A stretch of 64,000 bases of DNA from the NCBI GenBank assembly GCA_963776935.1, contig CAVZOP010000003.1:62001-126000 (forward strand), written 5' to 3'. Positions 1-8,387 of this stretch are shown piece by piece; the stretch's first letter is position 1; each line of letters opens with the position of its first letter. The notes beneath the pieces are model-generated. The model searched no databases. It saw only the letters and a list, made by a program, of their open reading frames with translations, and was not told the DNA's origin. The DNA comes from JALOLG01 sp963776935 (GTDB taxonomy: Bacteria > Actinomycetota > Acidimicrobiia > Acidimicrobiales > Ilumatobacteraceae). Both the position numbers and the translations under genes were made by a program.

Positions 1-454
1 CGACGTGGGGGCCGGAGCGGAACGATGCTGCGTGCAGCGCGTGCCTGCCGTGTTGGGCGAGTGCGTCGGCCAGCACGTGTTGAACGCTGCGGCGGAAGGC
101 CGTCGCCAGGTCGAACGTAGGATCCAGGCCGGCATCGAGTGCCGGATCAGACGTCGGTGAACCGTCGCCCGGCCCACCGACGACGATGTCGTCGCCGTCA
201 CGTCTGGCGGCGACGCCGGCCGCGCTCCGGCACGCCGCGCCGTCGCCGCCGAGCCAGATGTCGATCCCGGTGTACGACAGTGTCGGCGGGCGATCGGGGA
301 GGGTCGGCGGTCGCTGATCGAATCGCAGGCGGACATCGGGGAGCTGCGACGAATCGCTGCATCCGGCGAACAACGCATCGACCGCTTCCCACCGCCATTC
401 ATCGGCGGCCGACAACTCGACGGTCCGACCGGCCAGTTGAACGACTCGACGCAT
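1..454 (-). CDS. HPr-kinase-like (HprK-related) protein, N-terminal part, cut by window edge
   Basis: An open frame runs on the minus strand from an ATG at 454 to the left edge (151 residues) without a stop, so the gene is incomplete. Codon use fits a real gene: the frame is uninterrupted and begins with MRRVVQLAGRTVEL. The last visible residues, LADALAQHGRHALHAASF, match the segment that precedes the Walker A loop in HprK-related serine kinases and PEP-carboxykinase-like proteins (typically ...HAAAV then GxSGxGKST). The P-loop itself would lie outside the window. HprK homologues occur in lasso and related RiPP clusters, where some phosphorylate the precursor. Here the gene is divergent (32 bp) from a protease-like gene and close to a small YxxP peptide gene. 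The family call is inference from a short motif, so confidence is moderate. Confidence 0.55.
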   Translation of the reverse strand, partial: MRRVVQLAGRTVELSAADEWRWEAVDALFAGCSDSSQLPDVRLRFDQRPPTLPDRPPTLSYTGIDIWLGGDGAACRSAAGVAARRDGDDIVVGGPGDGSPTSDPALDAGLDPTFDLATAFRRSVQHVLADALAQHGRHALHAASFRSGPHV

Positions 455-486
455 GCGTTTTGGACCATACTGCGGGGCGGTCCGAC

Positions 487-933
487 ATGCCCGATGGATC
501 CACACCACCTGAGACGATGGCGCGGCTGCTCCGCCGCCGCGCCGAGTCGGGAACGTTGTGGATCGACACGACCGGGAGCTCGATGGGCCGTGCGATCCCG
601 GATGGCGCCCGGGTTCGGCTCGTGGTCGCGGCCCGGCCAAGACGCGGTGAGGTGTGGGCGATATGCACGGACGACAGCCGCGTCATCGTGCATCGGGCGC
701 TCGGTGTCGTCGACGGTCGCTGGTGGCTGCAGGGGGACGCCAACCAAACCCCCGATCGCCCGGTCGGCCTCGAACGCCTGATCGGTCGGGTCGATGAGAT
801 CGACGTCGCCGGCCACCGGCAGCGACTCGGCCCGTTCAGGCGGTTGGTCGGCCGGGCGAGGCTCGACGTGGCGGCGGCACGCAAGCGGGCTCGGGCGTCG
901 GCGAGGCGGTTCAGGCGCGGCTCGGATCGGTAG
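487..933 (+). CDS. Soluble S24/S26-type peptidase, SipW/Sec11-like with Ser-His dyad
   Basis: A 148-residue protein. The ATG at 487 is preferred over upstream in-frame codons because those lie inside the divergent kinase-like gene. Residues 30-40 read GSSMGRAIPDG, the catalytic-serine box of signal-peptidase/LexA-type proteases (Ser32). Residues 66-72 read VIVHRAL, with His69 where bacterial type I peptidases have Lys; this is the arrangement of SipW/Sec11-type peptidases. Residues 82-86 QGDAN match the conserved GDxN region. No transmembrane helix is visible, unlike normal signal peptidases, and the C-terminus (about 118-148) is strongly basic. The position between an HprK-like gene and a YxxP peptide gene suggests a role in trimming that peptide, but this is inference. 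No catalytic test can be read from sequence alone. Confidence 0.65.
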   Translation: MPDGSTPPETMARLLRRRAESGTLWIDTTGSSMGRAIPDGARVRLVVAARPRRGEVWAICTDDSRVIVHRALGVVDGRWWLQGDANQTPDRPVGLERLIGRVDEIDVAGHRQRLGPFRRLVGRARLDVAAARKRARASARRFRRGSDR

Positions 934-1048
934 CCAGCCGCACCATCAGATCACACGCTCCGTGGTCGATGGTTCACCGAAACCGTCGCGGAGCGGCGGT
1001 GACATGACGTAATCTGCACGAATCGACACCATCGAGTGGCAGTTATCC

Positions 1049-1077
1049 TGGAATCGCGTGGACCTCGTCGCTATTAT
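1049..1077 (+). promoter_or_regulatory. Putative promoter for the 33-residue peptide gene
   Basis: TATTAT at 1072-1077 is a one-mismatch -10 hexamer in an otherwise GC-rich region. TGGAAT at 1049-1054, 17 bases upstream, could serve as a weak -35. Transcription from about 1084 would leave a 43-base leader before the ATG at 1127. Confidence 0.45.
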
Positions 1078-1126
1078 GTGTAGTGCGGCGAGCGGCAAGT
1101 GACCACGCGGCGGAAGGGGACATGAA

Positions 1127-1228
1127 ATGCAGTACGAGCGTCCGGCGGTTGAATCTCGCGAGAGTGTGGAAGGCGCACTCGGTGACGATTGGTGGCCCGG
1201 CAACGGTGGCCACGGCTCGATGAGCTGA
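1127..1228 (+). CDS. Small YxxP-leader peptide, candidate RiPP precursor
   Basis: A 33-codon ORF with a strong Shine-Dalgarno (GGAAGGGG, 1112-1119) about 7 bases before the ATG. A near-consensus -10 lies upstream and a terminator-like hairpin directly downstream, so it has the full anatomy of a gene. The peptide has YERPAV at residues 3-8, resembling the YxxP-x-hydrophobic recognition motif of lasso-type leader peptides. A spacer with SRESVEG follows, then an aromatic/Gly-rich tail (DDWWP at 20-24, Gly at 25, 27, 28 and 30) ending GHGSMS. It lacks the Thr at -2 and the Gly1...Asp/Glu7-9 pattern of a classical lasso core, so it is not a standard lasso peptide. An HprK-like kinase and a Ser-His protease lie on the same side. 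An overlapping ATG at 1122 in another frame also gives a short ORF but without a recognisable motif. The RiPP role is inference. Confidence 0.55.
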   Translation: MQYERPAVESRESVEGALGDDWWPGNGGHGSMS

Positions 1229-1244
1229 CCCCACACTTCGAACA

Positions 1245-1282
1245 CGACAACGGGCGGTCGCCTTGTGCGGCCGCCCTTGTCG
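1245..1282. terminator. Hairpin between the peptide gene and the GNAT gene
   Basis: Arms 1245-1260 and 1268-1282 pair over about 15 bp with one bulge and one G-T pair around a 7-base loop. There is no clear T tract. It lies between convergent genes (peptide stop 1228, acetyltransferase stop 1293) and probably ends transcription from both sides. Confidence 0.55.
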
Positions 1283-1292
1283 CGCCCGGACG

Positions 1293-2225
1293 TCAATCGC
1301 CGCTGATCGCCGGCGGGTCGCCCGGTTGGCGGAACCAGGTTGCTGCTCGGGGGTTCAGCGGCTGCCAACGGCCGTACAGCTTGCGCAGTCGGCCCTGCCC
1401 GCGGAATCGCCGGGGTTCGACGAGCCGGACGGCGACGTAGGTGTCGTCGCCAAGGTGGTCCTCGAGGTTCATCGGGTTGGTGCCCGCCATGGCCGCCACG
1501 CCCGCATATCCGAGTGCGTTGCCGATGGCCTGCGCATGCGCGACCAGGGCCCACGATCGGCCGCCCCCGCGATGTTCCGGCACCACCGTGAGCAGCTCGA
1601 GCACGGCGTAGCGACGGGCGCGGGCCGTGACGGCCGCGGCCCCGGCGAGCCTGGTCGCGTCGCCGGGCCACTCCGTCACGACGATGTAGTGCCGGTCGAG
1701 GATGTGGCGAAGCCTCGACCGCAGCTGCCAGGTCGTCAGACCCCCGCTGAACTCGAACGTCGAGTACAGCTCGACGAGTGCATCGAGGTCGGTCCTGACC
1801 GCGATTCGGGTCGAGTCGTGTGTCACGTCGGTGACCGTGACCGGATAGGCCGTGACGACCCACGGTCGTACGTCGACGAAGCTGCGCCGTCGGAGCAGTG
1901 GGACCAGCGGTGCGATGTCGGGCGCGGCGCCGACCACGCTCCACGCTGGGCCATGATCGACGAGGCGGGCGACATCGGCGGCGGCACCGACGTCGAGCAG
2001 GAGCACCGTGGCGAACCAGCGGTCGAACGTCGGTCGCACGAGGACGACGGCGGCAGCCGGCCGGCGATCGCCGTCGTCGACGATCCACGCCCGGCAGGTG
2101 TGTGACCGCACGCCGCGATCGAGAACCTCACTGAGCGCCCGCGTCGAACGCGGCTCGTGGTCTTCGAGCAACTCGACGAGCTCGCTGTCGCGGCGGATCC
2201 GGCGAGTGCGGTACGGACCTGTCAC
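1293..2225 (-). CDS. GNAT-family N-acetyltransferase
   Basis: About 310 residues. The acetyl-CoA-binding motif A of GNAT proteins is visible late in the protein as VPEHRGGGRSWALVAHAQAI, followed by a helix and the segment AAMAGTNPMN. The N-terminal half is GNAT-like but lacks a second clear motif A, so it may be a degenerate second GNAT fold. The substrate is not predictable. I use the GTG at 2225; a TTG at 2237 is a slightly longer alternative. The gene starts only 26 bases after the aminopeptidase N stop on the same strand, so the two are probably co-transcribed. Its 3' end converges on the small peptide gene, so a link to that locus is unlikely from transcription alone. Confidence 0.75.
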   Translation of the reverse strand: MTGPYRTRRIRRDSELVELLEDHEPRSTRALSEVLDRGVRSHTCRAWIVDDGDRRPAAAVVLVRPTFDRWFATVLLLDVGAAADVARLVDHGPAWSVVGAAPDIAPLVPLLRRRSFVDVRPWVVTAYPVTVTDVTHDSTRIAVRTDLDALVELYSTFEFSGGLTTWQLRSRLRHILDRHYIVVTEWPGDATRLAGAAAVTARARRYAVLELLTVVPEHRGGGRSWALVAHAQAIGNALGYAGVAAMAGTNPMNLEDHLGDDTYVAVRLVEPRRFRGQGRLRKLYGRWQPLNPRAATWFRQPGDPPAISGD

Positions 2226-2250
2226 AGAGTCCGCCAACCGGTCGGCATCG

Positions 2251-4812
2251 TCACCGCAGGGCGGCGGCGAGAACGTCTTGCTCTCGTTCGCGCATGGCGG
2301 CGTTGACGCGTTGGCGCTCGAGGATCTGCTCCAGCGTCTTGGACGCTTGCTCGATCGGGTGCTCGGCGAAGAAGGCCTGGATGTCGGCGACGTCGGTCGG
2401 TCGGTTGAGCGTCTTCACCGTGTCGACCATGCGGATGATCGTGTTCGACGGGAAGCGGGCGTTGACCTCGGTCCAGTTCTTGCGGACGAACGTCCACGCC
2501 CGCCCGCCGTGACGGCGGTTGGCGATGCATATCCTGAGCAGGAACGGCGCGTTCTGCGTCTTGACCTCGGCGCTGAGAGCGAACTCGCACGTCCGGTCGA
2601 TCAGGTCGGCGCTGTTGAACTCGGCCAGCGCGTAGAGGTGCCGGAGCTGGTCCTGCGGGGTGGTCGCCGTACGGAATCCGGACAGGATCCGCTCGTACTC
2701 GGCCTCGCCTCCGGTCGCGGCGACGACACTGGTGGCGGCCGCCACCAACTCTGGGTCGACCGCGCCCGGCTCCGACTCCGACCGGTCGTACAGGACGCGG
2801 CACCGGGCCTGGGTGGCGGCGTCGTTACCGAGCACGCCGAGCGCGCTCGTGAGCAGACCGCGGAGCTTGCCGACGAGGTCGGCTTCGCTCTCGACCGGAT
2901 CGCCGAGGGCAGTCAGCGCCGGCTCGACGAGCCGGGCAACGCGCTGCTGGAGCAGGGCGAACGGCTCGTCGTCGAGGAGTCGTCCGAGCCCGCGCAGGCA
3001 GATCACGATCGCCTGCCACACGGCGTATTCGCGCTCGTCGGCGAACCCCTCGAGGAACGTCAGCAGCTCGGTCGCCCCGAGGCGGCCGGCGATGACCGCG
3101 TTCCACGCGTCGTCGACGAGGTTGTAGCGCTCGAGCGTGTCGAGCGCGCTGAGTGCATCGCCCGTCAATCGGGCCCGCAAGGCGTCGTCGTGCGAGACCC
3201 GGAAGAACCCGTGACCGCCGGCGTTCACGACGACGGCGGCGGACGGGTCGGCGAGCGTGAGACGCGCTTCTGTACCGTCGAGGAGCAGCGTGTCGACACG
3301 GTCGCCGTGACGGACCGTGATCGGCACCATCCACAGCGTCGCCGACGTCGACTCGACGTCGAAGCTGAACGGCGACTGGCGCAGCACGAGCTGGTCGCCG
3401 TCGAGCGTGGCCGAGATGAGCGGGAACCCGGGTTGCCAGATCCACGAGTCCATCGTGCGTCGCACCGGCTCGCCACTCGTGCTCTCGATGGCGTCCCACA
3501 GGTCGCTCGTGTCGGTGTTGGCGTACGCATGGGTCTTGAGGTAGTGGCTCACCCCCTCGCGGAAACGGTCGGCTCCCAGGTACTGCTCGAGCATGCGCAA
3601 CAGGGCGCCGCCCTTCTGGTAGGTGAGCACGTCGAACATGCCCTCGCAGTCGGCCGGCGACCGCACCTCGTACTCGACCGAACGGGTGCTCGCCAGCGAA
3701 TCGGTCTCGAACGCGACGCTGCGCTCGAGCCCGAAGCTCGTCCAGCGCTCCCAGTCAGGTCGGTAGGCGTCGCAGGCGAGGATCTCCATGAACGTGGCGA
3801 ACGCCTCGTTGAGCCAGATGCCGTTCCACCAGCCCATCGTGACCAGATCCCCGAACCACATGTGGGCGAGCTCGTGGGCGACGACGTCGGCGACGACCTC
3901 CTGTTCGTGCTGCGTCGACGTCGCCGTGTCGAGGAGCAACAGGCTCTCGCGGAACGTGATGCAGCCGAGGTTCTCCATCGCTCCGGCCGCGAAGTCGGGC
4001 AACGCCAGCAGGTCGACCTTGTCGCTCGGATAGGCGATGCCGTAGTACTCCTGGAAGAAGCGCAGGCAGAAGGCGCCGACATCGAGCCCGAACCCGGTGA
4101 GGTGGGCCTTGCCGGGCACGTGCACGATGCGCAGGGGGATGCCTCCGACGTCGACCGGCTCGGTGACCTCGAGCGGGCCGACGACGAACGCCGCCAGGTA
4201 GGTCGACATCACCATCGTGTCGGCGAAGCGAACCGCCACCTTGTCGCCGCTGGCGGTTGTGATCGGGCGGCGCTCGATCTCGCGGCCGTTCGAGACGGCG
4301 AGGAGGTCGGGCTCGACCACCAGCGTGATGCCGAACACGGCCTTGAAGTCGGGTTCGTCCCAGCATGGGAAGGCCCGCCGGCAGTCGGTGGCCTGCATCT
4401 GCGTCGTCGCGATGACCCGCTCGACGCCGTCCTCGTCGTGGAACGTGCTGCGATAGAAGCCGCGCAACTTGTCGTTGAGCACACCGGTGAACTTGATCTC
4501 GACGGTGTGCTCGCCAGGTAGGAGGTCGGCCACCGGGCGGATGAACAATCGCTCGGTCTCGTCGTCGAGTCGGTGCTCGGCCGAGCCGCCGTCGACCATG
4601 CAGCGCTCGACCTCCAGCTCGGCCGCGTTGAGCACCAGCTCACCGCGGTCGGCGAGGGTGGCGTCGGCGACGTCGTCGAGGGTGATCTGGATGACGACCT
4701 CGCCGCTGAACGTGGCGGATGCCAGATCGGGCTCGAGGGTGACGTCGTACCGCGTCGGTCGGGCATCACGCGGTAGGCGGAACGGGTCGAGGAGGCGGGC
4801 CGTGTCGGTCAC
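2251..4812 (-). CDS. pepN: Aminopeptidase N (M1 zinc metallopeptidase)
   Basis: 853 residues from the GTG at 4812 (reading VTDTARLLDPF), the usual size for actinobacterial PepN. The exopeptidase signature GAMEN is at about 277-281. The zinc site HELAH is at 313-317, with the third ligand in NEAFA (Glu336, 19 residues after the second His), all intact. The C-terminal half is the helical ERAP1-like domain. The enzyme removes N-terminal amino acids from peptides in the cytosol. An in-frame extension upstream of 4812 has no conserved sequence and was not used. The gene is divergent from the PfkB kinase at 4932 and is followed closely by the acetyltransferase gene. Confidence 0.93.
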   Translation of the reverse strand: MTDTARLLDPFRLPRDARPTRYDVTLEPDLASATFSGEVVIQITLDDVADATLADRGELVLNAAELEVERCMVDGGSAEHRLDDETERLFIRPVADLLPGEHTVEIKFTGVLNDKLRGFYRSTFHDEDGVERVIATTQMQATDCRRAFPCWDEPDFKAVFGITLVVEPDLLAVSNGREIERRPITTASGDKVAVRFADTMVMSTYLAAFVVGPLEVTEPVDVGGIPLRIVHVPGKAHLTGFGLDVGAFCLRFFQEYYGIAYPSDKVDLLALPDFAAGAMENLGCITFRESLLLLDTATSTQHEQEVVADVVAHELAHMWFGDLVTMGWWNGIWLNEAFATFMEILACDAYRPDWERWTSFGLERSVAFETDSLASTRSVEYEVRSPADCEGMFDVLTYQKGGALLRMLEQYLGADRFREGVSHYLKTHAYANTDTSDLWDAIESTSGEPVRRTMDSWIWQPGFPLISATLDGDQLVLRQSPFSFDVESTSATLWMVPITVRHGDRVDTLLLDGTEARLTLADPSAAVVVNAGGHGFFRVSHDDALRARLTGDALSALDTLERYNLVDDAWNAVIAGRLGATELLTFLEGFADEREYAVWQAIVICLRGLGRLLDDEPFALLQQRVARLVEPALTALGDPVESEADLVGKLRGLLTSALGVLGNDAATQARCRVLYDRSESEPGAVDPELVAAATSVVAATGGEAEYERILSGFRTATTPQDQLRHLYALAEFNSADLIDRTCEFALSAEVKTQNAPFLLRICIANRRHGGRAWTFVRKNWTEVNARFPSNTIIRMVDTVKTLNRPTDVADIQAFFAEHPIEQASKTLEQILERQRVNAAMREREQDVLAAALR

Positions 4813-4931
4813 GGGGTGGATCGTACCGGTGAGGCCCGCCGGGCCGAATCGCAGCCCTTGGTCAGGGGCGTTCCGCACCGGCGTACGAGCAGCCCGCCCG
4901 GAGTCGGAGACAGCCGTTAACGTGCCCGTTC

Positions 4932-5984
4932 GTGCGGCCGAACGACGACCCGAACGACGCCGCCGGCGCGCCCATCGATGCGGGTGCGACGGACTCGTCG
5001 CCGGCCGACGCACCGACCTACGACGTCGTCGGCATCGGCAACGCGCTCGTCGACGTGATCGCCCACGCCGGCGACGAGTTCCTCGGGGAACACGACCTGG
5101 TCAAGGGATCGATGACGCTGATCGAGACCGACCGCGCCGTCGAGCTGTACCGGGCGCTGGGATCGGCGGTCGAGATGAGCGGAGGTTCGGCCGCCAACAC
5201 GATGTGTGGCGTCGCCAGCTTCGGGGGCCGCGCCGCCTATGTCGGCAAGGTGAGCGACGACGAGCTGGGCCGGGTGTTCGGCCACGATCTGCTCGCCGTC
5301 GGCGTGACGTTCCGTCCCGGCTCGACGTCCGAAAGCGTCCCGACCGGCCGGTGCATCATCGTCGTCACGCCCGATGCCCAGCGCACCATGAACACGTTCC
5401 TCGGCGCTTCGAGCTTGATGAGCGTGCCCGACGTCGACACCGCGACCGTGGCGGCCGGCAAGGTGCTCTACATGGAGGGGTACCTCTACGACCGCGACGA
5501 CGCCAAGGCCGCGTTCCGGCACGCCGCCCAGGCCGCCCACCGCCACGGTCGGCTCGTGTCGCTCACGCTGTCGGACTCGTTCTGCGTCGACCGCCACCGT
5601 GGCGACTTCTTGTCGCTCGTGCGCGACGAGGTCGACCTGCTCTTCGGGAACGACGACGAGCTGCTCTCGCTGTACCAGACGGACAACTTCGACGATGCGG
5701 TGGCCGCCGTGCGGCGCGACTGCAGCCTGGCGGCGATCACGGTGGGGGCCAAGGGGTCCTATGTCGTGACACCCGACGATGTGGTGCACGTCGAGGCCTA
5801 CCCGGTGCGCCGAGTGATCGACACGACCGGCGCCGGCGACCTCTACTCGGCAGGGTTCCTGTTCGGCTACACGCAGGGCCGCGACCTGAAGGAGTGCGGC
5901 CGGCTCGGATCTCTCGCCGCGTCCGAGGTCATCTCCCACGTCGGGCCGCGCCCGCTCACGGAGCTGCGTACGCTGATCGGATGA
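4932..5984 (+). CDS. PfkB-family kinase, probably adenosine kinase
   Basis: 350 residues, GTG start. It has both PfkB signatures: the N-terminal GGSAANTMCGVASFGG with the nearby GNALVDVI substrate segment, and the C-terminal DTTGAGDLYSAGFLFG containing the catalytic Asp and anion hole. Overall order and length match bacterial adenosine/ribokinase-like sugar kinases; close relatives are usually annotated adenosine kinase, but the substrate cannot be fixed from sequence. The first 28 residues are Ala/Asp-rich and probably disordered. The stop overlaps the start of the phosphohexomutase gene by four bases (ATGA), so the two are translationally coupled. Confidence 0.85.
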   Translation: MRPNDDPNDAAGAPIDAGATDSSPADAPTYDVVGIGNALVDVIAHAGDEFLGEHDLVKGSMTLIETDRAVELYRALGSAVEMSGGSAANTMCGVASFGGRAAYVGKVSDDELGRVFGHDLLAVGVTFRPGSTSESVPTGRCIIVVTPDAQRTMNTFLGASSLMSVPDVDTATVAAGKVLYMEGYLYDRDDAKAAFRHAAQAAHRHGRLVSLTLSDSFCVDRHRGDFLSLVRDEVDLLFGNDDELLSLYQTDNFDDAVAAVRRDCSLAAITVGAKGSYVVTPDDVVHVEAYPVRRVIDTTGAGDLYSAGFLFGYTQGRDLKECGRLGSLAASEVISHVGPRPLTELRTLIG

Positions 5985-7574
5985 CCGACAGCGCACGGGC
6001 CGAGGCGGAACGCTGGCTGGCCGCCGAACCCGACGCGGACATCCGTGCCGAGTTGGAGGCCCTGCTCGCCGGACCCGACGACGAGCTCGCCGAGCGCTTC
6101 GACGGCCGGTTGCAGTTCGGGACCGCCGGCCTGCGGGCCGCCGTCGGCGCCGGACCGCAGCGCATGAACCGCCTCGTCGTGCGCCAGGCCGCGGCCGGCC
6201 TCGCCGCGTACCTGCTCGCCACCGACCCGCGTGCACGCGAGCGCGGCGTGATCATCGGCTACGACGCCCGGCGCAAGAGCGACGTGTTCGCGCTCGACAC
6301 CGCGTGCGTGATGGCGTCGTACGGGATCCGGGCGATGCTGTTCGACCAGTTCGTGCCGACGCCCGTGCTGGCGTGGTCGATCACCGAGGTCGATGCCGCG
6401 GCGGGAGTCGTCGTCACCGCGTCGCACAACCCACCGGCCGACAACGGGTACAAGGTGTTCCTCGGCGACGGCGCCCAGATCGTGCCACCCCACGACACCG
6501 GCATCTCGGCCCGCATCGACGAGGTCGATCCCACCGCCGTCGACCTCGCCCCGCACGACCACCCGCTCGTCGAGTCGGTCGGGTCGGAGCTGATCGATGC
6601 CTACATCGCGGCTGCCCCCGGCGTTCGCCTGTGCCCGAAGGTGCCGGGCGTGACGGTGGCGTACACCGCGATGCACGGCGTCGGCGGTGCGGTGCTCGTG
6701 CGTGCCTTCGAGGCGGCGGGTCTGCCGGCGCCAGTGGTGGTCCCCGAACAGTTCGAGCCCGACGGCACATTCCCGACGGTGTCGTTCCCCAACCCCGAAG
6801 AGCCGGGGGCGATGGACCTGTTGCTCGCCGTCGCGGCCGACGCGGGGGCGCTGGGCGGCGATCGCCAACGATCCCGATGCCGATCGTCTCGGCGCCGCGA
6901 TCCCGCAGCCGGACGGGTCGTGGCGGCGACTCGGTGGCGACGAGCTGGGCTGGTTGCTCGCCGAGCACATCCTCGACCACACATCCGGTGACGACCGCTT
7001 GGTGGTCACGACACTCGTGTCGTCGTCGCTGCTGGGACGCATGGCGGAGGAGTACGGCGTGCACCACGCCGAGACGTTCACCGGGTTCAAGTGGATCGGT
7101 CGCACCGTGCTCGACCGTCCGAACGAGCGGTTCGTGTTCGGCTACGAGCAGGCGCTCGGCTACCTCGTCACGCACCAGCCGCTCGACAAGGACGGCATCA
7201 CCGCGGCGATCTTGTTCGCCGAGGTGACGGCGCTGGCCGCGGCCGACGGGGTGACGCTCCAGGATCGCCTCGACGCCATCGCCGAACGGTACGGACGGCA
7301 CGTGATGGCCGAGCTCTCGATCCGGATGGAACCGGCGCTGGCGGCGGCCCAGGTCGAGACGTTGCGGGCTTCGCCGCCGGCCGAGGTCGCCGGCCGGCGG
7401 GTGGTCGAGGTCGCCACGTTCCCCGAGGCCAACCTGCTGCGGCTCGTCCTCGACGGCGGCGTCCGGGTGCAGATCCGCCCGAGCGGGACCGAACCCAAGG
7501 TCAAGCTCTACGGCGAAGCAGTCGGCGAGGACCCGGCCCCGTTCGTGGCCGCCCTCGCCGCCCTCCTCACGTGA
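5981..7574 (+). CDS. Phosphohexomutase (phosphoglucomutase/phosphomannomutase type), one frameshift
   Basis: All four signatures of the alpha-D-phosphohexomutase superfamily are present: catalytic serine loop TASHNPPADNGYK, metal loop DPDADRLG, sugar loop YEQALGYLV and phosphate loop RPSGTEPKVKLY. The reading frame changes between the third and fourth quarter. The first part runs from 5981 to about 6850; the rest, from ANDPDADR on, is in the next frame. Removing one base near the G5 run at about 6844-6848 restores 530 codons, the normal length for this family. The lesion sits in an otherwise intact gene and looks like a sequencing error. The enzyme interconverts hexose 1- and 6-phosphates. 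Coupled to the upstream kinase gene by ATGA. Confidence 0.88.
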
Positions 7575-7633
7575 CCTCTGTTTGTGTCACCGATGCCGGC
7601 GAACCTCGCCGATGTCGGTGACACAAACAGGGG
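7575..7633. repeat. Long hairpin element, copy 1 (also at 38069)
   Basis: The outer arms 7575-7593 and 7615-7633 pair with 18 of 19 matches. An inner CGGCGA/TCGCCG hairpin sits within the loop. It begins immediately after the mutase stop, so it can act as its terminator. A second copy with the same inner hairpin and the same GTGTCACCG/CGGTGACA arms lies at 38069-38124 after mdh. Confidence 0.75.
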
Positions 7634-7652
7634 TCGGTGGCGGGTTTGGACT

Positions 7653-7669
7653 TCACACCCGGTACTTAC
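7653..7669 (+). promoter_or_regulatory. Shared motif upstream of the response regulator
   Basis: The 17-base word TCACACCCGGTACTTAC matches TCACACCGTGCTCTTAC at 9831-9847 at 13 of 17 positions with no gap. The two copies precede the regulator gene and the secreted-protein gene of the same locus, which would fit a binding site for the response regulator. This is inference from two copies only. Confidence 0.35.
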
Positions 7670-7691
7670 CCCGCTCTGGTGTACTCGTGTG

Positions 7692-8387
7692 ATGAACGTG
7701 TTGCTGGCGGAGGATGACCGGTCGGTCCGGGAGTCGCTCGTGCGGGCGCTGACGCTCGAGGGGTACACGGTCTCCGCCGTCACGAACGGTGCCGAGGCGC
7801 TCGCCCACTTGGCCGAGTCGACGCCGGATGTCCTGCTGCTCGATGTCTCGATGCCCGTCGTCGACGGTCTCACGGTGTGCCGCGTGCTGCGATCGGAGAA
7901 GAACCGGATCCCGATCCTGATGCTCACGGCGCGGACCGAGACGAGGGACCGCGTCGCCGGCCTCGACGCCGGCGCCGACGACTATCTGCCCAAGCCCTTC
8001 GATCTGGCCGAGCTGTTCGCACGTGTCCGGGCGCTGCTGCGGCGGGCCAACGACACGTCGACCGACGACGTCGCCGACGATCAACAGCTCGTGCTCGCGG
8101 ATCTGCGGATCGATCCGGCCGGGCGTCGCGTCTGGCGCGGGGACCGCGAGATCGAGTGCTCGAAGACCGAGTACGAGTTGCTCGAGCTGCTGGTGCGCAA
8201 CGCCGGGATCGTGCTCGACCACTCGACGATCTACGAGCGCATCTGGAACTACGACTTCGGGCCGGACTCGAAGAACCTCGCCGTCTACATCGGGTACGTG
8301 CGGCGCAAGACGGAGGCCGAGGGCGAGCCGCGCCTGGTGCACACCGTGCGCGGGGTCGGCTACACGGCGCGGGTCGGCACATCGTGA
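7692..8387 (+). CDS. OmpR/MprA-like response regulator
   Basis: 231 residues from the ATG at 7692. The receiver domain (1-118) has the acidic pair Glu7-Asp8-Asp9, the phospho-acceptor Asp51 in LLLDVSMP, a Thr in MLTARTE and Lys in LPKPF. The winged-helix DNA-binding domain fills the C-terminal half, including the recognition region KNLAVYIGYVRRK. The closest named relatives are MprA/TcrA envelope-stress regulators of actinobacteria. The stop overlaps the GTG of the histidine kinase (GTGA). The same-size motif upstream of this gene and of the secreted protein downstream suggests autoregulation. Confidence 0.92.
   Translation: MNVLLAEDDRSVRESLVRALTLEGYTVSAVTNGAEALAHLAESTPDVLLLDVSMPVVDGLTVCRVLRSEKNRIPILMLTARTETRDRVAGLDAGADDYLPKPFDLAELFARVRALLRRANDTSTDDVADDQQLVLADLRIDPAGRRVWRGDREIECSKTEYELLELLVRNAGIVLDHSTIYERIWNYDFGPDSKNLAVYIGYVRRKTEAEGEPRLVHTVRGVGYTARVGTS

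Noticed and set aside
1122..1225. Overlapping ATG ORF (MKCSTSVRRL) one frame off the small peptide
   Set aside because: Its ATG lies only two bases after the GGAAGGGG site, too close for use, and it lacks the YxxP motif; the 1127 frame fits better.
1127..1228. Canonical lasso peptide
   Set aside because: The core lacks Thr at -2, and no Gly with Asp/Glu at position 7-9 fits; only the leader motif is lasso-like.
2008..4521. 837-residue open frame on the plus strand
   Set aside because: Antisense of pepN; open only because of high G+C. No known motifs.
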